Of a stretch of DNA of 38,432 nt, positions 24,092 through 31,998 are shown piece by piece. How positions within the stretch are numbered: position 1 is the stretch's first letter; every line of letters starts with the position of its first letter. Made by a program: the position numbers and the translations under genes. The DNA is taken from positions 1 to 38,432 of the forward strand of contig DVMT01000028.1 in assembly GCA_018714855.1 (NCBI GenBank). The letters are read 5' to 3'. The stretch is from Candidatus Aphodocola excrementigallinarum (GTDB lineage Bacteria > Bacillota_I > Bacilli_A > RF39 > UBA660). The notes under the pieces are model-generated. The model was not told the DNA's origin, searched no databases, and saw only the letters and a program-made list of their open reading frames with translations.

Positions 24092-25027
24092 ATGAATCAA
24101 TTAAAAAATATAGAATTTGTTGCTAATAATAGTAAATATGTATGTATAAACCAGGAAAAAATAAAAAAGCTTGCATCTGAATTAGTTATAGATTGTCCTA
24201 AACATTTACAAAAGGGTTTATCAAATAAGCTAACGGAAAATGAAATGGTTGTTTTCATGCTCTTATGTGAATCAATTAATTTCTGTTTTTGGCCTGAAAA
24301 AAAGTGGAAGATAAAATACAAGAATAAAATTTATTATGGTTCTGTTGCTATGTTTTTATCAATGCAAAGAGCTATTGAGGAGAACAGTCATATGTTTGAT
24401 ATAGAAAACTTAAAAAAAATAACATATGATAAATTTTGTAGTATTTTTAAAACATTAGACAAACCTATTTCTCTTTTAAAAGAACGATATAAAAATTTTA
24501 GAGAAGTATCTTTAACATTACAAAAAAAGGGTAATAAGTTTTTTGATGAAATATATCGCATTAATTCTGATGTTGAATTATTAAATTATATTGTTAAAAC
24601 TTTTCCATGCTTTAATGATGTAAGCTGTTTTAAACTAAGGAAAATTAGATTTTATAAAAGAGCTACTTTGTTAGTAAGAGATTATTATACTCTTGTACCT
24701 AAAATTAGAGAGAATATAAAGAGTATATCTAATTTAACTGCGTGCGCTGATTATGTTGTTCCAAAGCTTTTAAGAGGGTTTGGAATTTTAGAATATAATA
24801 GTTCTCTTTCAAAAAAAGTGGATTCAAAAATACTACTAAGGCATAACAGTAGAATGGAAATAGAAATAAGAGCTAATATGATAATTGCTGTAGAAATGCT
24901 AAGGAAAGAACTCTTAAAAAATGATAAAGTCATTGATTCTGTCATTCTAGATAGTATTTTATGGCAATATGGAGAACACATTGGAAAATCATCTTCTCAT
25001 CATAGAACTATAACTATATTTTATTAG
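24092..25027 (+). CDS. Queuosine salvage (DUF2419/QNG1) family N-glycosidase
   Basis: A 311-residue protein matching the QNG1/DUF2419 queuosine 5'-phosphate nucleosidase family along its length. Matching blocks are SINFCFWPEKKWKI near 80, SVAMFLSMQRAIEE, ITYDKFCSIF, LTACADYVVPKLLRGFGILEY near 210, RMEIEIRANMIIAVEML, and the C-terminal LDSILWQYGEHIGKSSSHHRTITIFY. QNG1 releases the 7-deazaguanine base queuine from queuosine 5'-phosphate. No tgt or queuine transporter is next to it; instead it ends an operon with FolE2 and a RibA-like protein, so its substrate may be a nucleotide made by the operon. It starts 2 nt after the CYTH gene. Its end overlaps the converging yolD-like gene by 14 bp. Confidence 0.85.
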   Translation: MNQLKNIEFVANNSKYVCINQEKIKKLASELVIDCPKHLQKGLSNKLTENEMVVFMLLCESINFCFWPEKKWKIKYKNKIYYGSVAMFLSMQRAIEENSHMFDIENLKKITYDKFCSIFKTLDKPISLLKERYKNFREVSLTLQKKGNKFFDEIYRINSDVELLNYIVKTFPCFNDVSCFKLRKIRFYKRATLLVRDYYTLVPKIRENIKSISNLTACADYVVPKLLRGFGILEYNSSLSKKVDSKILLRHNSRMEIEIRANMIIAVEMLRKELLKNDKVIDSVILDSILWQYGEHIGKSSSHHRTITIFY

Positions 25028-25340
25028 TAATTATAAAATCTATGTTAATAACATCATCAAACGATATTTTAGTGTTATCTAAGTAAATGATTTTATTTAT
25101 TTTATCTATTTTTTTAACCTTGCCAATTGTTTCTATATAATTTACGTTATGATAGTGTTTTATTAATACACTATCATTTTTATTAATACTTAATATCGTT
25201 TTGTTAATATCGTTTAAGCTGTCTTCTGATAGCTCTTTTTTATTATCTTTTTGTTTTTCCTCTTTTTCAATTAACTCGTAAAATCCTTTTAAAGAATCGA
25301 ATGGTAAAAACTGTTTAGCTCTATTTAAATTACTCTGCAT
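25014..25340 (-). CDS. YolD-like protein
   Basis: A 108-residue protein encoded directly after, and overlapping by 11 nt, the Y-family polymerase gene. Its opening NRAKQFLPFDSLKGFYELIEKEEK is the YolD_like pattern. The C-terminal half forms a small beta-rich part (VLIKHYHNVNYIETIGKVKKID...DNTKISFDDVINID). YolD proteins are encoded with UvrX/UmuC-type polymerases in Gram-positives and are thought to act as their UmuD-like partner. AGGAGGT ribosome site. Its 3' end overlaps the converging QNG1-like gene. Confidence 0.85.
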   Translation of the reverse strand: MQSNLNRAKQFLPFDSLKGFYELIEKEEKQKDNKKELSEDSLNDINKTILSINKNDSVLIKHYHNVNYIETIGKVKKIDKINKIIYLDNTKISFDDVINIDFIITNKI

Positions 25341-26583
25341 TATGACCTCCTATTAGTTTGTTTCTCTTTTTCTGTGTTGCAAAATCAAGTAAGCTTATGC
25401 ATTTTAAGATGGAGTCATTTCCATACTTTTCTTTTATTTCATTTATAATATTTGAAAGTTTATTTTCTTTTTTATCTTCCTCTTCATTAGAAAACATGTT
25501 TAGCTGCTTAAATCTTCTTTTTCCTACGTTTGTGAAAAATACACTTATTCTTCTTATTTTGTACTTTGTGTTTATCACGTAATCATACTCACTTAACAGT
25601 AATTTCGTTATTTCGCTTGTGTTATTAGTTTGGTCATCTAACGTTTTAGAAACTTTAGTGCCTGGTGCTTCATCTTTAGAGTAACCTATGAAAAAACCTA
25701 CGTGATCAGTAAATAAGTTTTCTTTTGATAATCTTAAAGATAAGCTGCTAATCATTTCTGTAAGTACTACTTTAGCTTGTTTGTAGTCATAGTCTTTATC
25801 TAGTATCTGGCTGTTTGATATAGCATTTGATTTTGGTTTATATGCCTTAATTTCTTTTATGGTGCATGGTTCTATTCCTTTTGCGTGATCGATTAAGAGT
25901 TTTGCGTTTATACCAAATGTTTTATATAATACTTTTTCATTAGCGAAAGCTATATCATGCATGTTTTTTAAATGTAGTTTGTTAAGTTTATTTTCGGTTT
26001 TAACTCCTATTTGCCAAAAGTCACTTAAAGGTTCGTGATACCATAATTTCTTTTTATATTCATCTTCATTTAAGTATGCAATGTTATCTTTATTATGCTT
26101 TGCCATTATATCAAGCGCTACTTTAGCTAGATAAAGGTTGGTGCCAATTCCGCATGCTGCGGTAATACCAGTTTTTCTTTTTACATCTCCTATTATTTCT
26201 TTAGCAAGATTATAAGCACTTTTATTATATAGTTTTAAGTATGGTGTAACACATAAAAACGCCTCATCAATGGAGTACTGAAAAACGTCTATAGAGCTTA
26301 CGTATTTTAAATATATTTTATGGATTAAAACGGAATACTCCATATATCGTTTCATTCTTGGTTTAGCAATTATATATTTTATGTTTTTGGGTATTTCAAA
26401 TAATCTACATCTATTTTTAACACCTTGCATTTTTAGTTTAGGACTAACCGCAAGACATATTGCACCACGACCACGTGTTTTATCTGCAACTACTAGATTT
26501 GTCTTAAATGGATCAAGACCTCTTAATACGCATTCTACTGACGCATAAAAAGTTTTTAGATCAATGCAAAAGTAAATACTCAT
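25330..26583 (-). CDS. Y-family DNA polymerase (UvrX/UmuC/DinB type)
   Basis: A 417-residue translesion polymerase. Catalytic acids are D8 (FCIDLKTFYASVE) and D106/E107 (YSIDEAFL). The family phrases GRGAICLAVSP, GIGTNLYLAKVALDIMAK (thumb/palm) and WQIGVKTENKLNKL (HhH) are all present. The C-terminus QLNMF is followed by a polar tail rather than a perfect clamp-binding peptide; QLNMFSNEE at about 365 is a plausible beta-clamp motif. Forms an operon with the YolD-like gene. A LexA-like palindrome sits in its promoter, so SOS control is likely. Confidence 0.93.
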   Translation of the reverse strand: MSIYFCIDLKTFYASVECVLRGLDPFKTNLVVADKTRGRGAICLAVSPKLKMQGVKNRCRLFEIPKNIKYIIAKPRMKRYMEYSVLIHKIYLKYVSSIDVFQYSIDEAFLCVTPYLKLYNKSAYNLAKEIIGDVKRKTGITAACGIGTNLYLAKVALDIMAKHNKDNIAYLNEDEYKKKLWYHEPLSDFWQIGVKTENKLNKLHLKNMHDIAFANEKVLYKTFGINAKLLIDHAKGIEPCTIKEIKAYKPKSNAISNSQILDKDYDYKQAKVVLTEMISSLSLRLSKENLFTDHVGFFIGYSKDEAPGTKVSKTLDDQTNNTSEITKLLLSEYDYVINTKYKIRRISVFFTNVGKRRFKQLNMFSNEEEDKKENKLSNIINEIKEKYGNDSILKCISLLDFATQKKRNKLIGGHNAE

Positions 26584-26609
26584 TTTTCATCACCAACAAT
26601 ATAATAACA

Positions 26610-26623
26610 CAAACATTTGTTTG
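26610..26623 (-). promoter_or_regulatory. LexA-like SOS box of the dinB-yolD operon
   Basis: CAAACATTTGTTTG matches the Gram-positive LexA box CGAACATATGTTCG at 11 of 14 positions. It sits in the spacer between a weak TTCTAT -35 and a TATTAT -10 read on the minus strand (17-nt spacing), where LexA would block the promoter. Confidence 0.6.
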
Positions 26624-26730
26624 ATAGAACACTTTTTTTAAAATGGAAAAAAATGGCAATATTTTTAACTATAGTGCATTGCTATGTATAAACAATTATA
26701 TCTTAATAATGTTATAAGGTAGGTGAATAG

Positions 26731-26759
26731 TTGTTTTGAGATATTAATTATGTTATAAT
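26731..26759 (+). promoter_or_regulatory. Promoter of the tandem-HEPN gene
   Basis: TTGTTT, 17 nt, TATAAT with an upstream TG (extended -10), 30 nt before the ATG at 26789. The rest of the gap 26624-26730 is AT-rich with nothing assignable. Confidence 0.75.
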
Positions 26760-26788
26760 TTAACAAATAATGGTGTAAGGGTGGTAAC

Positions 26789-28960
26789 ATGATATTCAGT
26801 AATAAGAACAATAAGCTATTAAATGTGTTTGATAATATTGATAGTGATGATTGTAAATCAAAAATTAATATATTAATTGTTTTATTATTGAAATATGTGG
26901 ATTTAATTAACTACAAACCTAAAATGGTTAATAATAAAGAATATAAAAAAACATTAATACAAAATAAAGAAGCGGTAATGCTATATCTTAGATTATCATT
27001 AGATGTTTTATGTGATCATAATATAAATGAAAAAATCTTAGATAATGAAAATTTGGATTATATATGTGATTTGAAAGGAAATCTTGATTTGAAATCTTTA
27101 AAAGGAAAAAAATTACTTCTTCAGCAAATCAGAAATTCTTTTGCTCATAAAAGTGGAAAAATAATTTTTTTTGTTGAAGATGGTATTAAGAAAGTTCGAT
27201 TTGATAATAAATCATGGTTTAGTATAAAAGTAAATGTCTCTGATATAAATAAGTTGTTTGAAAAAATAGAAGTTCTTAATGAAAATAACAAGGCCCAAAA
27301 GTTGATTTCATCAGCAATTTCTTTTGTTGACAAAAATGAATTTAGTAAAATAAAAGGTGATTCAAGTATAATAATTTTATTGAACCTACTTATGTGTTAT
27401 AACAAAGAAAGTATTTTTGATGTTTTTATGCAAACTCAGACATCATTTATAGATGCTTCAAAATTTGAAATTAATTCTACTGAAAATTTAAGTCAATTTA
27501 TAGATAAAGCAAAAAAAATATTCTTTGAAAGATATAATATAACATTTCATTCAGAAAAGGATAGATTATCATATAACAATGAATGGAAAACTCTATTGGG
27601 AGATTATTCAAGCTCAATTTTTTCTCAATTAAATAATACATATAATATAGAAAATATGCCGTATGATATATATACTTGTAAGCATATTCCTGTTCCAATT
27701 TTTTTGAAGTATTTAAGGGATGCAAATTCTCATGGAAGGATAAAAATAACAGATGATTATTTTATATTTTATAATCAAGAAAAAGGTAGTAATTCAAAAC
27801 CATATTTTTTTATAAAAATACAAAAGCAAGACTTAGTTGAATTTTTGAACAAAGATTATTTTGTGGAAAGTTTAATAACTTCAATTAATGAACATAGATC
27901 TGAGTTTTCAAAAGAGTTTTATTTGCTAGAAAAATCGGAATCTGCTAATTCAATCGCAAATTATATCGACATATATAGAAATAGGATGAAAAGTATGTCA
28001 GAAATAGATGTCATTGAGTATATGTATAAAAACAATAAATTTTCTTCATATCTAATGGAATTCCCTGATCAAGTTAAAGACTTTATAGATTATAGGTTAA
28101 ATGATGGAACTTTATTATTGTCTCGTATAATTTCTTTTGAAAGTATGAAAATCAATGAATTTCAAAAAAAATTGGATAGTAATTACATTAGTGAATTTAT
28201 GTCTCGTTGTCTTAATAAAGGACAAAAATTGTATAGTAATTATATAGAAAATGGTAATGATAATTTTTTTAAAACATTATATTCCTTCGAAAGAAATTTG
28301 GATACATTTGAACCAAATATTATAATTAGTGAATTCAATGAATTGAGTAAAGATGATTCAAAAATAATATTCGAAGGTGCTGATGAAATGAAAGAAGAAT
28401 TTGAAGAAGGAAATGCATATTTAGACATTTCAGAAGAGAGTGCCAGAATTTTGGTTGAATTAGGAATGCAAACAAGTAAAAGAAGAGAAATTGATAAAAT
28501 AATGTTGGCTATAGGTTTAAGAAAAGATAAACGGGCTGATATGAATTCAACTGTTAAAGAAAAAAGATATACAATAAAAAATATTCAAAAACACGGTTCG
28601 TTGGCACATGTTTATTTAAATACATCAAAAGAAAATTTAAAACTATTTATTAAGAAAAATAGAACGGTATCAATTGCAATATGCGTTGCTTTAGCTGTTA
28701 AACTTTTAAATTTGGGTGTTGCTATATGTGGAAACAAATTAGGATTTAATATTTTTTCATTATCTCCAGAAATTTTATTGGTGAGTTTATCAAGTGCTTT
28801 AGCTTTGAATTTTTCTCTTAGATTTGCTGCTCGTACAAAAACGAAATTAGATAATGAAATATTAAAACAATCAAAAAGAGTAGAAATGTATTCAGATGAT
28901 GATATTGGAGGTGAACAGCTTGCAACTAGAAATAATGGATCAAATAACATTAGAAAATAA
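26789..28960 (+). CDS. Membrane-anchored protein with two HEPN-like motifs
   Basis: A 723-residue protein not belonging to a family I can name. Two internal segments share one pattern: LLLQQIRNSFAHKSGKIIFF (R115, H120) and FLKYLRDANSHGRIKIT (R310, H315). Each has R-x4-H at the end of a helix, followed by two beta-strands ending in SIKV or FIKI. R-x4-H is the HEPN ribonuclease signature, so I read two HEPN-like units. A helical middle follows, and there are two membrane segments near the end (about 627-647 and 658-680) with a cytoplasmic polar tail. Membrane-anchored RNases of this kind fit phage defence or a toxin. It overlaps the small gene that follows. The surrounding DNA is very AT-rich, suggesting acquired origin. 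Confidence 0.7.
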   Translation: MIFSNKNNKLLNVFDNIDSDDCKSKINILIVLLLKYVDLINYKPKMVNNKEYKKTLIQNKEAVMLYLRLSLDVLCDHNINEKILDNENLDYICDLKGNLDLKSLKGKKLLLQQIRNSFAHKSGKIIFFVEDGIKKVRFDNKSWFSIKVNVSDINKLFEKIEVLNENNKAQKLISSAISFVDKNEFSKIKGDSSIIILLNLLMCYNKESIFDVFMQTQTSFIDASKFEINSTENLSQFIDKAKKIFFERYNITFHSEKDRLSYNNEWKTLLGDYSSSIFSQLNNTYNIENMPYDIYTCKHIPVPIFLKYLRDANSHGRIKITDDYFIFYNQEKGSNSKPYFFIKIQKQDLVEFLNKDYFVESLITSINEHRSEFSKEFYLLEKSESANSIANYIDIYRNRMKSMSEIDVIEYMYKNNKFSSYLMEFPDQVKDFIDYRLNDGTLLLSRIISFESMKINEFQKKLDSNYISEFMSRCLNKGQKLYSNYIENGNDNFFKTLYSFERNLDTFEPNIIISEFNELSKDDSKIIFEGADEMKEEFEEGNAYLDISEESARILVELGMQTSKRREIDKIMLAIGLRKDKRADMNSTVKEKRYTIKNIQKHGSLAHVYLNTSKENLKLFIKKNRTVSIAICVALAVKLLNLGVAICGNKLGFNIFSLSPEILLVSLSSALALNFSLRFAARTKTKLDNEILKQSKRVEMYSDDDIGGEQLATRNNGSNNIRK

Positions 28961-29165
28961 TGCAAAATACATTGTTGTAGATAATGCGAATAATAATTCT
29001 AAACAGTATTATTTACTGGTTAATGAAGATGACATAAACAATATTATGATTGCATACATAGATGGCAAAGAACTTGTGTCAATTGAAAATAGAGATGAAT
29101 TTAAAAAAATCTTAAAATGTTTTGATTCTGAAAAAATATTAAAAACATGTATATATAAAAATTGA
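28920..29165 (+). CDS. Small hypothetical protein translationally coupled to the HEPN gene
   Basis: An 81-residue protein (from TTG) whose start lies inside the end of the HEPN gene. GGAGGTG at 28907-28913 is placed well for the TTG at 28920, so I use it instead of the track's ATG at 28896. The body (DQITLENNAKYIVVDNANNNSKQYYLLVNEDD) looks like the small beta-rich proteins of Firmicutes that begin with an ITLENGKEYxVVD phrase. Function unknown. Coupling and overlap suggest it works with the HEPN protein, for instance as its inhibitor. Confidence 0.6.
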   Translation: MQLEIMDQITLENNAKYIVVDNANNNSKQYYLLVNEDDINNIMIAYIDGKELVSIENRDEFKKILKCFDSEKILKTCIYKN

Positions 29166-29253
29166 TAAAATATTGGGATTTAATAAAACTGAAGAAAAAG
29201 ATTTTGTTTGTGGTAAATTGATTCCAAAAGATACTAAAAATAAGGAAAAAGAA

Positions 29254-29640
29254 ATGTCAAAATATACTGTGGAAAAAACTTTACAATACAAAAATTATTT
29301 AATTAATGACATAAAAAATGAAAAATTACCATTACAAAAGAGATTAGCTGACGTATTAGGTGACAATATGGAAATAGATGGTGAGAATGTAAATATAAAT
29401 GATTACTTGCTATCTAATTTGGAAGAAGATATTAAACAAAAAATAGATGATTTAGTTGATATACTAGTACAATCAAAATATGGTTCTATAACATTCTATT
29501 ATGATAATTTATTTAAACAAATTATAAATGATTATAAAAAAGATGGAACAATTAGAAAAGATAAGATTAAATTATGCATAGAAATTATGAATAATTATTA
29601 TGATGGTGTAATTGGAATAGATAATTTCTTTAATATATAA
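29254..29640 (+). CDS. Hypothetical helical protein, last of the HEPN operon
   Basis: A 129-residue soluble, highly charged helical protein (MSKYTVEKTLQYKNYLINDIKNEK...IGIDNFFNI). Not recognised. The ORF track extends it to a TTG at 29173, but that has no ribosome site; the ATG at 29254 has AAGGA upstream, so I prefer it. The longer form (155 residues) cannot be excluded. It lies on the same strand shortly after the small coupled gene, with no terminator between, and a terminator follows its stop, so it closes the HEPN operon. Confidence 0.55.
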   Translation: MSKYTVEKTLQYKNYLINDIKNEKLPLQKRLADVLGDNMEIDGENVNINDYLLSNLEEDIKQKIDDLVDILVQSKYGSITFYYDNLFKQIINDYKKDGTIRKDKIKLCIEIMNNYYDGVIGIDNFFNI

Positions 29641-29641
29641 G

Positions 29642-29723
29642 AAAACTAGACAATTAAATTTGTCTAGTTATTTTAATATACGGGGGAATGAGAAAATCAA
29701 ACTCCCAACACTGGTTTTGGAGA
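29642..29723 (-). pseudogene. Decayed 3' half of tRNA-Trp plus its terminator (att-like repeat)
   Basis: This stretch is a direct, diverged copy of 33231-33313. It includes the terminator palindrome CTAGACAA...TTGTCTAG, the T-arm region (AATCAAACTCCCAACA against AATCGAACTCCCAACA) and the anticodon region GGTTTTGGAGA. Similarity stops just past the anticodon loop; the 5' half of the tRNA is absent and the acceptor is altered. The palindrome also serves as terminator for the gene ending at 29640. Confidence 0.75.
29645..29672 (+). terminator. Terminator of the HEPN operon
   Basis: ACTAGACAA / TTGTCTAGT followed by TATTTT; part of the tRNA-Trp-derived repeat. Confidence 0.7.
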
Positions 29724-29782
29724 GTGGCGTTGTATAAAAAATATTTAAATATAATGTTATAATAAAATTGAAGGTGATTATT

Positions 29783-30319
29783 ATGAGTAAATTATACATT
29801 GTACGTCATGGAAAAACAGATTGGAATGAAAAAGGACTTCTTCAAGGATCTAATGATATTTTGCTTAGTGAAGAAGGTATAAAAGAGGCTAAAGAATTAG
29901 CTTTAATGCTTGATTTGAATAATATAGATATATGTATTTCATCTCCTTTAAAAAGAGCTAAACAAACGGCTAGTATTCTAACTCAAGGAAAGGTGAAAAT
30001 TATTTATGATGATTTGCTTAAAGAAAGAGGTTTTGGCTCATATGAAGGTAAAAAAATAAATCAGGACTTAATAGATAAATGCTGGGATTATAATAAAAAT
30101 GATGATTCTAACGGATTAGAAAGTATAAAAGAGTGCTTAAGAAGGGCGAGAGTATTTTTAAATAAAATAAAAAAAGAATATCCTAATAAGAATATTTTAA
30201 TAGTATCTCATTTTGCTTTTATAAAAGCACTTCATTATAATATTGTTGGTTATGATGAGAATACAGATTTTTTATCGTTTAGACCTAAAAATGCAACTTT
30301 ATATGAATATGATATTTAA
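29783..30319 (+). CDS. Histidine phosphatase family protein (phosphoglycerate mutase-like)
   Basis: A 178-residue member of the branch-2-like small histidine phosphatases. It has the catalytic LYIVRHGKTDWNEKG with the phosphohistidine His, ISSPLKRAKQTASI, ERGFGSYEG, and the second catalytic His in LIVSHFAFIKAL. Substrate not readable; such proteins include cofactor-dependent PGM relatives, CobC and broad phosphatases. I use the ATG at 29783 (AAGGTGA upstream) rather than the TTG at 29768. It is the first gene inside the tRNA-Trp repeat bracket. A second histidine phosphatase lies at the window's right end. Confidence 0.88.
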   Translation: MSKLYIVRHGKTDWNEKGLLQGSNDILLSEEGIKEAKELALMLDLNNIDICISSPLKRAKQTASILTQGKVKIIYDDLLKERGFGSYEGKKINQDLIDKCWDYNKNDDSNGLESIKECLRRARVFLNKIKKEYPNKNILIVSHFAFIKALHYNIVGYDENTDFLSFRPKNATLYEYDI

Positions 30320-30334
30320 AAGAGTTTTTAAATA

Positions 30335-30616
30335 TTACTTTTGATTATATTGTCTTCCACTTTTCATTTTATTAATTATATTTTCATCTCTATCAGTATT
30401 AATAAATAATTCGTATGGTTCTATATTTAAGGATTTTGCTATACTTTCTATTTTAGGAATAGTAGGGCAGTGCAATCCTCTTTCTACGTCTGTTATGTAT
30501 CTAGGGCTTAGCTTGCTTAACTCAGCAAGCTTTTCTTGTGAATAATTATTTACGTATCTATAATACTTTATATTAAAGATTAATAGTTCCCTTAAGTCTT
30601 TAAATTCTAATTTCAT
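30335..30616 (-). CDS. XRE-family HTH transcriptional regulator
   Basis: A 93-residue protein with a single HTH_3 domain: LREL..NIKYYRYVNNYSQEKLAELSKLSPRYITDVERGLHCPTIPKIESIAKSLNIEPYELF. A short basic tail follows. It is divergent from the 30723 operon, and the intergenic region carries two identical 17-bp repeats, one over the -35 of the plus-strand promoter, so it probably represses both itself and that operon. Length and domain resemble phage/ICE-type repressors, fitting its place inside the tRNA-bracketed segment. Confidence 0.88.
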   Translation of the reverse strand: MKLEFKDLRELLIFNIKYYRYVNNYSQEKLAELSKLSPRYITDVERGLHCPTIPKIESIAKSLNIEPYELFINTDRDENIINKMKSGRQYNQK

Positions 30617-30644
30617 AATACTACCTCATTTACAAGTATGATAT

Positions 30645-30688
30645 TATTTACTGCAAAATATTCACATGAACTATTTACTGCAAAATAT
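30645..30688. repeat. Two 17-bp direct repeats, probable operator of the XRE regulator
   Basis: TATTTACTGCAAAATAT occurs at 30645-30661 and again, identical, at 30672-30688, with 27-bp periodicity, in the divergent intergenic region. Confidence 0.65.
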
Positions 30689-30702
30689 AAAAATGTTATA
30701 CT
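30674..30702 (+). promoter_or_regulatory. Promoter of the surface-protein operon
   Basis: TTTACT, 17 nt, TATACT with an upstream TG. The -35 lies within the second operator repeat, implying repression by the divergent XRE protein. Confidence 0.6.
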
Positions 30703-30722
30703 TAAGTAAAGGAGTGATAGTA

Positions 30723-31982
30723 TTGAGTAAAAAAGAAAAAAAGAATCATAAGTTAGAACGTAGAGATAAAATATTTTTGCTTGTTGGTGCGATATTGCTT
30801 TTATTATTAATAATTGTTATATATTTTGCGTTTTTTAAGAAGAGTAATTTATCTGCTACTGATATTAGCGAGAAAATGAGTAAAGAAATTGACAGTATAG
30901 AAAGCTATAAAATGGTTGATCCAGATGAAATTGCTGGAGAAAAACATGAGTATGTAGAAAAAACCTACATTTATGATGAAGATATAGAGCATTCAAGTAA
31001 TGATTGGCTTGCTGCTTCAGCTTCTATAGAGGTTTTTAAAAATGATTCTGATGCTAAGTTAAGATATGACTATTTAAATAAGTATTATGAAGAATATGAA
31101 GAAACCTTTTCTAAAGAAGATTTTGGAGACAAAATAGTAAAAAAGATTCCAAATAAAAAATACTTATATTTAAATGGTAATGTTTTATTACAAATTAATG
31201 AAAATGCATCTAATTCAGAAATTAATGAATACAAAAACGTGCTTAAAAAGATTTTAAGAAGAAATAAATATGATAAATCTAGTTACTCAAAAAAAGAATT
31301 AGATAAAGAAAAGAAAAATAACAATAAAGAAATAGAGTCAACTATTAAAGAAGAAAAAGAAGAGTTATTAAACGATTTGAATAGTAAATTAGATAATATG
31401 CTTACAGATTTAGATAACTGTTCTGAGACAGATATGTATAAAATTCAAAGGAATGTTAAAGACTATGCTGGTGTTTCAATCATAAAAGAAAAATATGATA
31501 GTGTTATTTCTAAAATAAACACAAGAAAACAAAATAACGTTAATGATGTTAACAATAGAATTAATAATCTTTATAGTACTCTTGATTCTAATGAACTACA
31601 AAGTATAAAAGATAAAATAGAAGAGTATACTGATGAGTTTTATGAAACATATAAATCTGATTGGCAAACAAAATTGGATGATATAGAAAATAAAATAAAC
31701 GAAAAACAAAGGCAAGAAGAAATTGCCAGAAAAACAAAAACTCTTTCTAATGGCAATTATACAGTTGGTGTAGATATAGAAAGTGGTACTTATGATTTAA
31801 TTGCGGTATCTGGTGGTGGTAACGTAATTATATATGATTCATTAGGTGGATTAGAAGTAAATGAAATTATGGGTACTAGAGATTCCAGTTTTTATTCTAA
31901 AACTTATAATAATGTTTATTTAGGATCTGGTTATAAAATAGAATTAAAAAATGGAGTAACAATTAAATTTCAGGCGAAATAA
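30723..31982 (+). CDS. Membrane-anchored coiled-coil surface protein
   Basis: From a TTG with AGGAG upstream (419 residues); the ORF-track ATG at 30666 lies in the promoter and is rejected. A basic N-terminus and one membrane segment (KIFLLVGAILLLLLIIVIYFAF) are followed by an extracytoplasmic domain, a long charged coiled coil (about 200-340, rich in E, K, N), and a C-terminal beta domain. That last domain, NGNYTVGVDIESGTYDLIAVSGGGNVIIYDSLGG, is a G-x-Y-x-V-G-x-D-I-x-x-G-x-Y type module common in Firmicute surface proteins. First of three co-oriented genes. Function unknown; an envelope or adhesion role is inferred. Confidence 0.75.
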   Translation: MSKKEKKNHKLERRDKIFLLVGAILLLLLIIVIYFAFFKKSNLSATDISEKMSKEIDSIESYKMVDPDEIAGEKHEYVEKTYIYDEDIEHSSNDWLAASASIEVFKNDSDAKLRYDYLNKYYEEYEETFSKEDFGDKIVKKIPNKKYLYLNGNVLLQINENASNSEINEYKNVLKKILRRNKYDKSSYSKKELDKEKKNNNKEIESTIKEEKEELLNDLNSKLDNMLTDLDNCSETDMYKIQRNVKDYAGVSIIKEKYDSVISKINTRKQNNVNDVNNRINNLYSTLDSNELQSIKDKIEEYTDEFYETYKSDWQTKLDDIENKINEKQRQEEIARKTKTLSNGNYTVGVDIESGTYDLIAVSGGGNVIIYDSLGGLEVNEIMGTRDSSFYSKTYNNVYLGSGYKIELKNGVTIKFQAK

Positions 31983-31998
31983 AGAAAAGAGGTAAATT

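Noticed and set aside
24092-25027. Full queuosine biosynthesis or salvage operon
   Set aside because: Apart from FolE2 and the QNG1-like protein, no QueC/D/E/F, Tgt, QueA or queuine transporter is encoded in the window.
28612-28965. Minus-strand 117-aa ORF at the end of the HEPN gene
   Set aside because: Reverse shadow of the membrane segments; no ribosome site.
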